64,000 bases of DNA. Source: Glaciecola sp965660815 (GTDB lineage Bacteria > Pseudomonadota > Gammaproteobacteria > Enterobacterales > Alteromonadaceae). The notes under the pieces are model-generated. The model ran no database searches. It had not been told where the DNA came from and worked only from the letters and a program-made list of their open reading frames with translations. The translations under genes were made by a program, and so were the position numbers. The stretch is from contig CBFIBG010000089.1 of NCBI GenBank assembly GCA_965660815.1, forward strand, positions 62,001 to 126,000, given 5' to 3'. This document shows, piece after piece, positions 16,959 to 26,756 of this stretch. Numbering within the stretch: the stretch's first letter is position 1; every line of letters begins with the position of its first letter.

Positions 16959-19313
16959 TTAGAAACGATAACCGACGGTTAACTGAACGGTTCTTGGGTC
17001 ACCATAATAACCAATTAAGGTATTATCGCCACCTGTGCCAGGGGTATAAGAACCATCTTCGTTTTGAGTCACAAATTGATAACCACCTACAAGATATTCT
17101 TCATCAGTAATATTCTTCGCGTGCAAGCCCGCGTAATACTGACCAGATTCACTTTCCCAAGTGATGCTTAAGTTAGCTAACCCATAACCATCCTGACTTA
17201 GCAAACTATTAGCAGTCTCATCAATGGCATAGTCATCACGATAGTAATAATTAGCAGTGAATAAGAAGTATCCTATGTCGGTTTCAAGTGTATAATTTGC
17301 GCTAAAATTAGCGGTGACTTCTGGTGTATTAGAAATAGCGAATTGATCAGAAATATCGATTTGACCACCTGTCTCTGGGTCAAGAGATAATACTTCTTCA
17401 AATTCGGCATCTATGTATCCTAGCGCAAAATCAAAGGTTAGGTTGTTGGTTGCTACATAGGTAATTTCAGCTTCTAAGCCAGTTGAAGTAGACTTACCAA
17501 CATTACCGAGTATCTGGTTCAGATCTTCTGGAGAAGTAACAGGCAATACAGAAATGTATTGTCTATCTTTGTGGTCTAAACTAAATATAGTGAAATTAGT
17601 TCTTAAGTTTCTAGACACATCGCTTTTCACGCCAACTTCAAATGAATCTACGATTTCAGGATCAGCGGCTGGCTCGTTTATTGTAGCTCTAGGGTTGAAC
17701 GTACCCGATTTGAACCCTTGTGCATAGCTTGCATACACCATAGTGTCATCGTTAATTTGATACTCTAATCCTACTCTTGGAGTGAACCGAGACCAGCTTT
17801 CTTCTTTTGGTGCATCAAGCACACCGTCTCCATCTGTGTCAACGCCAAGAACTTGTGGGACAAGGTTGTTTCCGGGGAATGCACCGTCAGGACGAGTATA
17901 ACCTGGGATCCAACCAGTAGTCGGGTAGACATTGTCAAACACTAGGCCATTATTCACAAAGGCTGTCTTAGTTTCATCCGTATATCTAGCGCCTAAGGTT
18001 AAAGATAATTGGTCGGTCAAATCTATGCCGGCCTGCGCATAAACAGCATAAGATTCACTTTCATTACACCCAGTGACTTCTCTCGTTAAGCCTGGAGTTG
18101 CAAACGCTATGCGACCCAATGCTCCTAAGATAGCGTCAAACATACCGCAAGATTCACCGTCGTAAAAATATAGACCACTGGTTAAAGAAAATGACTCGCC
18201 GATATAGTTCGCTTGTAATTCGTGAGTTGTATTTTGGTCTTCATATATTGCCGGTACGTCAAACACATCTACTGGCGTATTATCAAAATCAATGTTTGTA
18301 GGAGAATAACTATCTCTCATAGAAGCTACGTACTTCAATTGTAAGTTAGCACTCACATCGTATCTAGCCGTAAAGCTGAAACCCTCAATTTCTACCAAAT
18401 TTTCGGTGGGTAAGCTTGTGTAGGAATCGTAGACACTCCCTGGTACTGGTGCTTCTGTAAGAATACTAGGCAGTAGTCGATAACCGCCCTTAGAATTTGA
18501 ATCATCTTCAGTTTTATCGTAGTCAAGTCTAAAAAATAACTCATCGGTTGGACGATACTCAATTGCAATTCTAGCGGCAGTTAAGTCTTTATTATAGTTT
18601 TCTAAGTCTTGATTGGGTAAAGCAGATTGAAGATATTCCCCAAAACCATCTCTGTTTAAAAACGCGACTCCGCCGCCAACATAGAGTTTGTCCTCAATTA
18701 AAGGAATTTGACCAGTAACCATAAGATCGCGTTGCCCGTAAGAGCCCACAGTAGCTCGAGCATCGAACTCAGCGCTTCCTGACATTTCTTTAGTCACATA
18801 TTTAACCGCGCCACCCACGGTGTTTTTGCCATATAGTGTACCTTGAGGACCACGCAACACTTCGACTCGCTGAACATTCAGAAGATCAAGAACAGCGCCT
18901 TGAGGACGAGCCACGTATACATCATCGATATAAATACCCACACCTGGTTCATAACCCCATAATGGGTCTTGCTGACCTACTCCGCGTATAAACGCAGTAA
19001 GTGTAGAGTTAGTACCGCGACTGGTTTGAAGCGTTGTGTTTGGTGAAAATTGCTGAATTTCAGTAAGGACTGTGATACCACGCTCTTGCAAATCTTGTGC
19101 ACCAATTGAAGTAACCGCTACAGGCACTTCTTGCAGTGACTCCACTTTTCTTCGTGCGGTGACTACAATTTTTTCCAGTTCGGCATCTTCGGCTGCATCA
19201 TCAGTGTTAGCCTGCAATGCAACGGCATTCATACCTGTCATCATTGAAGCAACGGCTACGGCGGTTGCGCTCAACTTAAATTTGTTTATTTTTTTGTTTC
19301 TAGTAATTTTCAT
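16959..19313 (-). CDS. TonB-dependent outer-membrane receptor
   Basis: 784 residues. Signal peptide about 1-33 (LSATAVAVASMMTGMNAVALQA), TonB-box-like EKIVVTARRK near 47, plug domain about 55-165 (VPVAVTSIG, FIRGVGQQDP, VEVLRGPQGTLYGKNTVGG), then a 22-strand barrel ending in VQLTVGYRF with the terminal Phe required by BAM. It imports a large or scarce ligand using TonB energy. The ATG at 19313 has AGGGA at good spacing and starts the signal peptide, so the 11-codon longer frame is rejected. It is divergent from a GntP-family permease; the pair may move one substrate, a link made only from position. Confidence 0.93.
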   Translation of the reverse strand: MKITRNKKINKFKLSATAVAVASMMTGMNAVALQANTDDAAEDAELEKIVVTARRKVESLQEVPVAVTSIGAQDLQERGITVLTEIQQFSPNTTLQTSRGTNSTLTAFIRGVGQQDPLWGYEPGVGIYIDDVYVARPQGAVLDLLNVQRVEVLRGPQGTLYGKNTVGGAVKYVTKEMSGSAEFDARATVGSYGQRDLMVTGQIPLIEDKLYVGGGVAFLNRDGFGEYLQSALPNQDLENYNKDLTAARIAIEYRPTDELFFRLDYDKTEDDSNSKGGYRLLPSILTEAPVPGSVYDSYTSLPTENLVEIEGFSFTARYDVSANLQLKYVASMRDSYSPTNIDFDNTPVDVFDVPAIYEDQNTTHELQANYIGESFSLTSGLYFYDGESCGMFDAILGALGRIAFATPGLTREVTGCNESESYAVYAQAGIDLTDQLSLTLGARYTDETKTAFVNNGLVFDNVYPTTGWIPGYTRPDGAFPGNNLVPQVLGVDTDGDGVLDAPKEESWSRFTPRVGLEYQINDDTMVYASYAQGFKSGTFNPRATINEPAADPEIVDSFEVGVKSDVSRNLRTNFTIFSLDHKDRQYISVLPVTSPEDLNQILGNVGKSTSTGLEAEITYVATNNLTFDFALGYIDAEFEEVLSLDPETGGQIDISDQFAISNTPEVTANFSANYTLETDIGYFLFTANYYYRDDYAIDETANSLLSQDGYGLANLSITWESESGQYYAGLHAKNITDEEYLVGGYQFVTQNEDGSYTPGTGGDNTLIGYYGDPRTVQLTVGYRF

Positions 19314-19522
19314 AGTGTTCCCTAAAAAAACATTGTCAAAAGTCATTCTTGGCTGTGCGGTCGTTGTTAAATTTAGGTTAAAACTGTTAAAAAAAGAACA
19401 GTACCATCGTACTATGGTCTAACAGCTTGTCTTCACTCACACTATCTTCATCCTGGCGAGCTGCGGTCACAACTCGTTATTAAAAGTAAAATAAGTTAAT
19501 AATTACAACTAAATAAATAGCT

Positions 19523-19540
19523 TGTTTGTAATCACAAACA
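19523..19540. promoter_or_regulatory. Perfect inverted repeat, candidate operator between the TonB receptor and GntP permease genes
   Basis: TGTTTGT-AATC-ACAAACA is a perfect 7-bp dyad with a 4-base spacer, ending 19 bases before the permease ATG. The dyad shape fits a dimeric repressor site. It could also fold as a small hairpin in the leader mRNA. The cognate regulator is not identified in the window. Confidence 0.5.
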
Positions 19541-19559
19541 TGTAAACAGGATATTTTAA

Positions 19560-20855
19560 ATGTTAAGTCTGATTGGGTTAGTTGGTGGTCTAGCACTGCT
19601 CATTATTCTCACAATTCGTGGAATGAATCTATTCATCGCCGCGCCTCTTTGCGCTGTGATCGTTGCTCTAACCAATGGAATGAGTATATTCATTGGTGAC
19701 GGAAACTTTGTACAAACCTATATGAGCGGGTTTACATCCTTTATTGCCGCATGGTTTTTTATGTTTTTATTAGGCGCCTTGTTCGGCAAGTTCATGGAGG
19801 ACACAGGCGCAGCTGATTCATTGGCGCGATGGATCATAGATAAGTTAGGTTATAAGCATGCAATATTTGCCGTAGTAGCAGCTTGTGCTCTGCTAACTTA
19901 TGGTGGGGTGAGTGTATTTGTTGTGGCTTTTTCAGTCTACCCTATGGCACTAAGCCTTTTTAAAGATGCGAATTTACCTCGGCGCTTCATTCCGGCTACT
20001 CTGGCATTTGGCTCAGTCACTTTTACCATGACCTCAGCCGGTTCGCCAGAAATTCAAAATTGGATACCAATTAAATACTTGGGCACTTCCCCATTTGCAG
20101 CATGGGAAGTAAGTTTAGTAGTGGCGATATTTATGGCAATATTTGGCTATTGGTGGCTAAAGAAAATGGTTACCAAAGCAGTAGCAAATGGCGAGCAATT
20201 CGAAACTAAGCCACAAGATCCAGAAATAAAGGAAAGAGACTACCCTAATCCGATTACCGGTTTAATTCCGCTCCTTGTGGTGCTACTCATATCATTCTTC
20301 TTCCATGAGAAGTATAAAGAAATGGCATTAATAGTTGCATTAGGCAGTGGTGTGTTAACCCTTATGCTCATCAACTATCGATATTTCCAGAATTTAGGCG
20401 CTGCTGTCAATTTAGGCACTACTGGCGCATTAGTCGCTATCGGGAATACTGCTGCTGTAGTAGGTTTTGGCGCCATCGCTCGCACAACTGAAGCCTTCCA
20501 AACCACCGTAGACGTAATGACACAAATTCCCGGAAACGAACTCATCGGCGCGGCGATAGCGGTCAGTGTTATAGCAGGTCTTACAGGAAGTGCATCAGGA
20601 GGACAAGCTATCGCCCTGCCGTTGGTGGGCCCATACTACCTTGACCAAGGTGTCGATCCTGAAGAACTCCATCGAATAGTATCTATCAGCTCAGGCGCGC
20701 TGGATTCATTGCCGCACAACGGTTATGTGGTCACTACGATTCGAGCCATTTGTCATGAAACTCATCAGGCTGCATATGGACCAATGGCAGCACTGACAGT
20801 TATTGTGCCCTTGATTGGTTTAACCATGGCCATTGGCCTATTTATTATGTTCTAG
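19560..20855 (+). CDS. GntP family permease
   Basis: Inner-membrane transporter of 431 residues with about 11-12 hydrophobic helices. GntP-type motifs include FFMFLLGALFGKFMEDTGAA, TMTSAGSPEIQNWIP, GLTGSASGGQAIALP and SSGALDSLPHNGYVVTTI. The family carries out proton symport of gluconate, related sugar acids or short hydroxy acids such as 3-hydroxybutyrate; the substrate here is not decided. A dyad operator sits immediately upstream, and the gene ends in a strong terminator, so it is a single-gene unit. Confidence 0.88.
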   Translation: MLSLIGLVGGLALLIILTIRGMNLFIAAPLCAVIVALTNGMSIFIGDGNFVQTYMSGFTSFIAAWFFMFLLGALFGKFMEDTGAADSLARWIIDKLGYKHAIFAVVAACALLTYGGVSVFVVAFSVYPMALSLFKDANLPRRFIPATLAFGSVTFTMTSAGSPEIQNWIPIKYLGTSPFAAWEVSLVVAIFMAIFGYWWLKKMVTKAVANGEQFETKPQDPEIKERDYPNPITGLIPLLVVLLISFFFHEKYKEMALIVALGSGVLTLMLINYRYFQNLGAAVNLGTTGALVAIGNTAAVVGFGAIARTTEAFQTTVDVMTQIPGNELIGAAIAVSVIAGLTGSASGGQAIALPLVGPYYLDQGVDPEELHRIVSISSGALDSLPHNGYVVTTIRAICHETHQAAYGPMAALTVIVPLIGLTMAIGLFIMF

Positions 20856-20895
20856 TGACTTGGCGGTTTTAACAGCAATTAACATTATGTGTGTT

Positions 20896-20919
20896 AGGAG
20901 CCGCTAGGCTCCTTTTTTT
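20896..20919 (+). terminator. Rho-independent terminator of the GntP permease
   Basis: Stem AGGAGCC / GGCTCCT with loop GCTA, followed by a run of T. Confidence 0.9.
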
Positions 20920-20934
20920 GTAGGAATAAAGAAA

Positions 20935-20955
20935 TACCCCGCCTTTAAGCGGGAT
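20935..20955 (-). terminator. Terminator-like hairpin after the GH17 gene
   Basis: On the minus strand CCCGC / GCGGG with a 6-base AT-rich loop follows the GH17 stop closely. The T tract is short and interrupted, so the call is moderate. Confidence 0.5.
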
Positions 20956-20970
20956 AAGATAATTGGCTAA

Positions 20971-21987
20971 CTAATCTTGAACCACCAACTTAGGACTTCT
21001 ATCGGAACGGTACAGTCCCCAATTTTTTTCTGCAATACCATCAGGCTTGTCTAAGCCGCCCTTCCACTTTTCATCAAAGGCTTCAAAATAAAATGAGGCA
21101 ATTTCGTTATCTCTCAAATATTGCATATATTCGTTATAAAACTGCGCTTGAGCCTCTTCACTTGCCTCAGCTACGATAAGTCTCTCATCGCCATTAGAGC
21201 TAATAGAGCTGGTCGCCCATCCAGATTCACCCAATACGATTTGTTTATCAGGAAAACGAGATTGAATATCGTTGTAAATTTCTTCGGTCCAAGTTACCGC
21301 TTCATCCAATTGCTTAGAATTCCACATTGCATAGGCATGTAAAACAATAAAATCTAATTTTTCACCTATCTCCTTGCTGTGAGGCTTGTTCCAAAAGTTA
21401 TAATCGTCAGCTAACGTTACCGGCACATTGACGGCGTTTTGCACTTTTTCAACCCAATCTAGATACATTGGGATTTGGTCGGCATCAAAACCGTGATAAG
21501 ACCAATCAACAAATATCTCGTTACCTAAGTTAACCGCAACCACAATATTTTCATATTCATTGGCTAACCTTATGACCTCTTCAATTTGTTGCTCATTTTT
21601 TTCCATTGGGTCATTTGAATCTAACCAAGCACCTTGCATCACTTTAATTGGCAGATTGTGCTTTCGAATGACTTTTAAAACCTGTTCACTGGCTGGATCA
21701 GCCGCGTACATGCGTATCAAATTAAAAGGATGACTTTCACTCTCTGCTAAGATTGTCATATCTTCTAATATATCCTGCTCACTTGACACGCTGCCTTGCA
21801 TAGGACTCTCTCCATCTCGATACGACCCATAAGAGATTCCCAAGCCTATCCACTGATTATCTATTGTTGGATAAAACACGTTTTTCGACCCCTCTGTATT
21901 ATCTTGTTTGATTTTATCATTATTAGTACAGCCCAATAGTCCCAGTAAAGTTACCACCAAGGCCATCAAAAGAGTCTGCTTAACCAT
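20971..21987 (-). CDS. Glycoside hydrolase family 17-like lipoprotein (beta-1,3-glucan active)
   Basis: 338 residues with a lipoprotein signal (LLGLLGC, C20) and one GH17-type TIM barrel. The acid/base Glu is in VNLGNEI (E157) and the nucleophile Glu in VLGESGWAT (E254). Other fits are the opening IGLGISYGSYRDG and FYFEAFDEKWK near the end. GH17 enzymes act on beta-1,3-glucans such as laminarin, by hydrolysis or transglycosylation. Outer-membrane anchoring on the periplasmic or outer face is expected. Together with the GH16 lipoprotein at 54.5 kb it suggests laminarin use. Confidence 0.87.
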   Translation of the reverse strand: MVKQTLLMALVVTLLGLLGCTNNDKIKQDNTEGSKNVFYPTIDNQWIGLGISYGSYRDGESPMQGSVSSEQDILEDMTILAESESHPFNLIRMYAADPASEQVLKVIRKHNLPIKVMQGAWLDSNDPMEKNEQQIEEVIRLANEYENIVVAVNLGNEIFVDWSYHGFDADQIPMYLDWVEKVQNAVNVPVTLADDYNFWNKPHSKEIGEKLDFIVLHAYAMWNSKQLDEAVTWTEEIYNDIQSRFPDKQIVLGESGWATSSISSNGDERLIVAEASEEAQAQFYNEYMQYLRDNEIASFYFEAFDEKWKGGLDKPDGIAEKNWGLYRSDRSPKLVVQD

Positions 21988-22190
21988 TATTTTTCCTCAG
22001 TTCGTCAGTAATATGTTATAAAAATGTTAGTAAACAAGGAGATCAGTTAATCTGTCAAATTGGATGCGATAAACTGGATTTATAGAGCGTTAATTAGTTT
22101 TGTTACAATATCTAATCTCTCTTTTATTGCAATATTACAGAGGATCGCTCATTATCTGAATGTGCTTTAAGGTCACCTACGATAAATAAA

Positions 22191-23414
22191 ATGATTGAAA
22201 ACAATGCCGTAGAAACTGCTCCACCAAATAAACTGTCCGTGTTAGCAACCAAAATACCGGTAATAGCCCAGCTTAAAAGATTAGTGGAAAGGGCGCGAGA
22301 ATGGAAATTTGCAATATGGGCTGGACAGTACAATTATTCTCAAGGATGCTATTTCGTTGCCGGGTTGTTAGTAGCCTGGAATTTTATCTACGCGCAAGAA
22401 CCATCGTACATTTTAGCCGGGTGGGTAGCTTTTATTGGGCTTGTAAGAGAGCTTCTGCATTTATTTCAGCACATTTGGGACAACCTGATTGGTAAAACGG
22501 TTATCCTGATCCTCTATGCTTCGACCGCAAACATCGCAATAGCTTACGCGGCCATGCAAATAAACAGTATTACCGGAATAGAACCCACCCCTTTTGTTTT
22601 CGCTCTGGGGTTTACAGCTCTTGTTCTGCTTCCCGTTTGGGTCACACTATCAACTATCATTGTATTTTCATTTTTTTTAATCGCGGTAAATTTGTGGTTA
22701 TTAGTTCGCCTCCCGTTGAAGATGATCGGATTTAATGTCCAGTTGCATTGGGAAGATAAAAAAAATGCGGTACTCACCATGCTATTAAGAATCTTCTTAA
22801 TTCCTTTCGCCGTGACGTCTGTGTTAACGTTTACTTATCCATATTTTGCTGACTTCGTTGATGAGCCTTTAGGCATCGAAAACCAAAATTTTTTGGGCGA
22901 TAATTCACACACCTCAAATGGATTAGAGAGCGACAGCTTGGTGGTCAAGCCGAAACAGTCTCCTATTGATAACGAGTCAGTTGATTTGCCGAAACAGCAA
23001 AAGTTGGATTCAAATGAACCGTTAACCTCGGCCGTTCATGAAGGCGAAAACCAGCTTCCAACCTCTTCTAAAGTAAACGTCGAAAACCAAAAAGAATCGA
23101 CAGCTTTGACTATAACTGACGCATTTAGAACCGGTAACTTGGATGAAGATATTAATCTGAAATTTAGTTTGCCGAACAATAATGACGGACTCGCAAACGA
23201 CTCCACTAATAGCAAGAAGCCCGTTAGACAATTGATTGCTCATTTTATATGGTACTTAGAGGCCTACCCTAGGTCGAAATGTATCAAACCAGATGCTGCC
23301 CGAACCGTTCCAATAGATGAAATAGCGGTTTTAGTCATTACCCAAAATAAAGAGGCTGAACTTGGCTATAATTATGAAGTAATTGAATGTGAACTACGAA
23401 ATCAACGCAACTAA
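22191..23414 (+). CDS. Unknown multi-pass membrane protein with long polar tail
   Basis: 407 residues, not recognised. The N-terminal half has about five hydrophobic segments (roughly residues 52-68, 72-90, 105-125, 132-180, 195-220). From about 225 to 340 it is low-complexity, rich in Ser, Asn, Glu and Lys, as a flexible linker. The end (about 340-407) is a compact basic/acidic segment with two Cys (SKCIKPD, IECELRNQ). No clear ribosome site precedes the ATG, so the start is uncertain. It is followed by the DUF1232-like gene on the same strand. Confidence 0.65.
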   Translation: MIENNAVETAPPNKLSVLATKIPVIAQLKRLVERAREWKFAIWAGQYNYSQGCYFVAGLLVAWNFIYAQEPSYILAGWVAFIGLVRELLHLFQHIWDNLIGKTVILILYASTANIAIAYAAMQINSITGIEPTPFVFALGFTALVLLPVWVTLSTIIVFSFFLIAVNLWLLVRLPLKMIGFNVQLHWEDKKNAVLTMLLRIFLIPFAVTSVLTFTYPYFADFVDEPLGIENQNFLGDNSHTSNGLESDSLVVKPKQSPIDNESVDLPKQQKLDSNEPLTSAVHEGENQLPTSSKVNVENQKESTALTITDAFRTGNLDEDINLKFSLPNNNDGLANDSTNSKKPVRQLIAHFIWYLEAYPRSKCIKPDAARTVPIDEIAVLVITQNKEAELGYNYEVIECELRNQRN

Positions 23415-23537
23415 TGAAGGAAAGTAACCACGTACTAACATCATTGATGTAGACGTCGTTTTCAGCGTAAATTAAGACTTGACAGATCACAAGGTGGTCT
23501 TTAAGTTAATGAACAAATAACAATTAAAAGGTGAGAT

Positions 23538-24089
23538 ATGACTATCCAAATCAATTTTGAACTAACTGAGAGCGATTTAGAACATTTTCGTTCAATGATG
23601 AAAAGCGCCGTTATAAAGGCTTCTGAACACTCACCTGCTGATATTCTTCAAAACGCACATTCCGTCTGTCATAAAATGGAAAACGCTGATTTACCTAACT
23701 TCGTTAATGAACGATTTGAGTCTCTGAAACTTTTGATACAAGCAGTGGAAGATATTGAATGGCAAATGCCTGACGATGAGAAAACCGAAGTGTTGACGAC
23801 ATTAGCATATTTTACCGAGCCTGAAGATTTGGTCCCCGATCACATTCCTGGACTAGGATATATTGACGATGCAGTGATGATTGAGCTGGTTATTAAAGAT
23901 TTATCGCAAGACTTGGATGCTTATAAGCAATTTTGTGATTTCAGAGCAACCGAAGAAGCCAGACGCGGCGACCAAGCGAATGTTAACCGAGAGAACTGGC
24001 TTGAAGGCAAAAGGTCTGAAATTAGAAACGGCTTGAGAAAAAGAAGGCAGTCTGGATCGAGACGAAGAATTTTCTCAAGAATTATGTAG
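23538..24089 (+). CDS. YkvA/DUF1232-like protein
   Basis: 183 residues. The central motif LAYFTEPEDLVPDHIPGLGYIDDAVMIELVI matches the DUF1232 (YkvA) signature Y-x(3)-P-x-D-L-I-P-D-x-I-P-x-x-G-x-x-D-D. Unlike typical YkvA it is not strongly hydrophobic and carries a helical N-terminal extension and a very basic tail (RKRRQSGSRRR), suggesting binding to nucleic acid or acidic membrane. Function unknown. Start supported by AAAGGTGAG. A terminator follows. Confidence 0.75.
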   Translation: MTIQINFELTESDLEHFRSMMKSAVIKASEHSPADILQNAHSVCHKMENADLPNFVNERFESLKLLIQAVEDIEWQMPDDEKTEVLTTLAYFTEPEDLVPDHIPGLGYIDDAVMIELVIKDLSQDLDAYKQFCDFRATEEARRGDQANVNRENWLEGKRSEIRNGLRKRRQSGSRRRIFSRIM

Positions 24090-24121
24090 CTTTAACACAT
24101 TTTCCATTTCTAATTAATCAC

Positions 24122-24146
24122 AAAGCCACTTCAGCGTGGCTTTTTT
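24122..24146 (+). terminator. Rho-independent terminator of the DUF1232-like gene
   Basis: Stem AAAGCCAC / GTGGCTTT with a 6-base loop and T run. The stop codon of the convergent small gene lies in the loop, so coding and terminator overlap. Confidence 0.88.
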
Positions 24147-24346
24147 ATTGGGGTGCTTTTTAATAGTTCGACAATATCGGGATCATTGCTTAACCTAGCA
24201 AGGTCGACGAGATAACTGCGCTGTAACTCATCTAAGCATTGGCCGGATAGTAACTCACTTACGCGCTGGCTTTCACCGTTTGCGATAGCCGCTTGTAGAC
24301 CCTCCATATTGGCTATTGAATTTTGCCTATCATCGCCCGATGTCAT
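24131..24346 (-). CDS. Small conserved-looking hypothetical protein
   Basis: 71 residues, acidic and helical (MEGLQAAIANGESQRVSELLSG, then LDELQRSYLVDLARLSNDPDIVELL), in the style of a single ankyrin-like helix pair but without a full repeat. It is accepted as real because a very strong ribosome site (GGGAGGAG, 5-6 bases before the ATG) precedes it. Function unknown. Confidence 0.65.
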   Translation of the reverse strand: MTSGDDRQNSIANMEGLQAAIANGESQRVSELLSGQCLDELQRSYLVDLARLSNDPDIVELLKSTPIKKPR

Positions 24347-24459
24347 TGCTCTCCTCCCATTCGTTTTAAATGGTCCTAAAGTATCAGCATAGGCGATGAT
24401 GGTCTATTTTTCCAACGGAGTAACTGGAGGTATGAGTTACTCCGCGAGGCCGTGGTCTG

Positions 24460-26538
24460 TTAATCTGTCGTATCTAAGCGTTCACTCATGCCTAAATCGA
24501 ACTCTGGCATAGGATCGTTCCTATTTGCGCCCTCTGCTAAATAGGTATCCATCCATCGCATTAAACGAAGTGAATAATCATACTGGGCAGCCGCAAATCG
24601 ATTCCCGTGACCTTCTCCTGGATAAAATACCAATCGCACAGGCGTATCAGTTCTCACCTTCATGGAACGGAACAACTCCATTGATTGGCTTGGATGAACA
24701 CGGGTGTCCTCCTCGCCATGCATAATAAGCGTTGGAGTAGTGCTGTTACCTACATGGTATAAAGGCGAACGCTCAAGTAGGTTCATCCAGTTATCTTCCC
24801 AAGGCCATCTTAACGAATGCACCAAATGCATTTCATTGGGTATATCGCTGGTTCCAAACTTGGATACTTGATTTGATATCCCTACAAAAGCAACCGAGGC
24901 CGCAAAGTGCTCTGATAATGCTGTGGCACCCCACATAGACGCGTAACCACCATAGGAACCACCCGTGATGCCTACTCTATCTTTATCGACAATGCCAGCC
25001 TCAACCAGCGCATTTTTACCATCGACTAAATCGTTAAACTCTTTGCCCGCATAGTCATCCTGATGCTCTTTTGCAAAAGCAACGCCGCGTCCTGTAGAAC
25101 CTCGATAATTAGGGTAAAACACGGCGTAACCATCTGCCGCACCAAATTGACCTGCATCTGAATAGCGAGTGACCCAGCCATCGCTGTAATGCGCTTCTGG
25201 TCCACCATGCACCGTCATAATAAGCGGCCAGCCATCGGCAGGTTGCTCGCCATTAGGCGTAATTAAGAGCCCTTCGACCATAGTGCCATCTCTGGCCTCA
25301 TATTTGAATGTGGTTTGTTCAGCAAGCTCTAATTCTTCTAACCAAGCATTATGATTAGACAGTTTACTTACTTTGTTTCGCTTAATGCTAAATACTTCTC
25401 TTGGGTGTTTTGGACTATCAGCAATAAAACGAATCTCGCCGTCTTCTGTATCCAAACTTCTAACCACGATATCGTCTGGCGTTCTCAGTGTTCGCTCTTC
25501 ATCACCATCTGTATCATAAACGACTAACGCACTTTCAACACCTCTGTGAACAACAGTTAAAAGATCGCCTTTATACCAATCTACGTCTTGAATATGTTGT
25601 AGCTCTTTTGGAGTTAACTGAGTAAATTCAGCATTATCAGTATCGCCAATCATTAGCACACCGGTGGACGTATCGTGAATGTCAGTGCCACCTAAAAATG
25701 CTACTAGGTTGCCATTATCAGACACTTCAAAGGCGCCTAATTTCCCTGGTACATCTTTACGCGCTTTCTCTTTTCCTGAGTCAACATCTATGGTGACTAG
25801 GTCACGCTGCATGTAAAAATCGTCAATCAAGTTAGTCGGCGCAGATGCCAACACCAAGGTTTTACCGTCTTCTGACAAATCAAAATCACTGACGTTTCCA
25901 CCATTATCTGGCGCACCTCCAAACAACTTCACCGGATCTTTTTCGTCAGAGTTAAGATCGACCGTCCATAACGCAGCGTAACGAGTATCTTCTTCATAAG
26001 CATAAGCTTTGAAACCTTTTTCGCTTAAATCTTCAGCGTCATCTTTTTCTTTTGCAACGAAAAATAAGGTACCGTTATCGGAAGATAGCGCGTAATCTCC
26101 CAATGAGGTTTCAAATTCAAATACTTTCTTTGCTTCACCACCGTTTGTTGAAATTGAATACAAACTCGTTTGTTCGTCACCATCTCGCTTAGTTTTAAAA
26201 AATATGGTTTGACTATCAGCACTGAAACTTATGTCAGAAACGCTGCCTTGTGATGTCACAAAAGCCACTGGATCATTTTTTTCAAACATGACATACAAGT
26301 GAGTATCCGCTCGACCATCATCGTCGCCAGCCAATAAGTCGCGAGGCTTGCTTAACGTGTAAGCAGTGACATCTCCATTAGGAGAGACAGTGATATTTGA
26401 AGCATGCTGTATTTTGGGAACATGTTCAATTTCAAACGTATTGGCAAACGCTTGAGTGTTCGCAAAAATACTGGCGCTGGAAATCGTTAAAGCAAGCGCG
26501 GTTTTTCTTATTATTCTGCCGTTAAGTGCTTTTATCAT
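24460..26538 (-). CDS. S9 family peptidase (acylaminoacyl-peptidase/prolyl oligopeptidase type), secreted
   Basis: 692 residues from the ATG at 26538, which has CGGAG upstream and begins a signal peptide (LALTISSASIFANTQAFA). Residues about 40-410 form a beta-propeller of WD40-like strands and about 430-690 the hydrolase. Triad: Ser in GGSYGGY (near 528), Asp in HGEEDTRVHPS (near 611), His in GEGHGNRF (near 642). It should cleave peptides or acyl-peptides in the periplasm. Second S9 enzyme in the window besides the one at 12.5 kb; the two belong to different subfamilies. Confidence 0.92.
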   Translation of the reverse strand: MIKALNGRIIRKTALALTISSASIFANTQAFANTFEIEHVPKIQHASNITVSPNGDVTAYTLSKPRDLLAGDDDGRADTHLYVMFEKNDPVAFVTSQGSVSDISFSADSQTIFFKTKRDGDEQTSLYSISTNGGEAKKVFEFETSLGDYALSSDNGTLFFVAKEKDDAEDLSEKGFKAYAYEEDTRYAALWTVDLNSDEKDPVKLFGGAPDNGGNVSDFDLSEDGKTLVLASAPTNLIDDFYMQRDLVTIDVDSGKEKARKDVPGKLGAFEVSDNGNLVAFLGGTDIHDTSTGVLMIGDTDNAEFTQLTPKELQHIQDVDWYKGDLLTVVHRGVESALVVYDTDGDEERTLRTPDDIVVRSLDTEDGEIRFIADSPKHPREVFSIKRNKVSKLSNHNAWLEELELAEQTTFKYEARDGTMVEGLLITPNGEQPADGWPLIMTVHGGPEAHYSDGWVTRYSDAGQFGAADGYAVFYPNYRGSTGRGVAFAKEHQDDYAGKEFNDLVDGKNALVEAGIVDKDRVGITGGSYGGYASMWGATALSEHFAASVAFVGISNQVSKFGTSDIPNEMHLVHSLRWPWEDNWMNLLERSPLYHVGNSTTPTLIMHGEEDTRVHPSQSMELFRSMKVRTDTPVRLVFYPGEGHGNRFAAAQYDYSLRLMRWMDTYLAEGANRNDPMPEFDLGMSERLDTTD

Positions 26539-26756
26539 AAGCAGTAACTCCGTTTTAATTTTAATTAGTGTGTAAACCAAGATGTTGCCTTTACTTTAGA
26601 AGTGACCTTAAAATCACCACTATCGATGTAACAATCAACACCATATGATATATCTTAGCAGTGATTAACCCATTGAAAAAAGTAAACGTTGAGGCTCACT
26701 GCATAAAAGTGCCTTTGTGCTTAAAATGTGCGTAATCTGACTTTGCTTGAGGGTTA

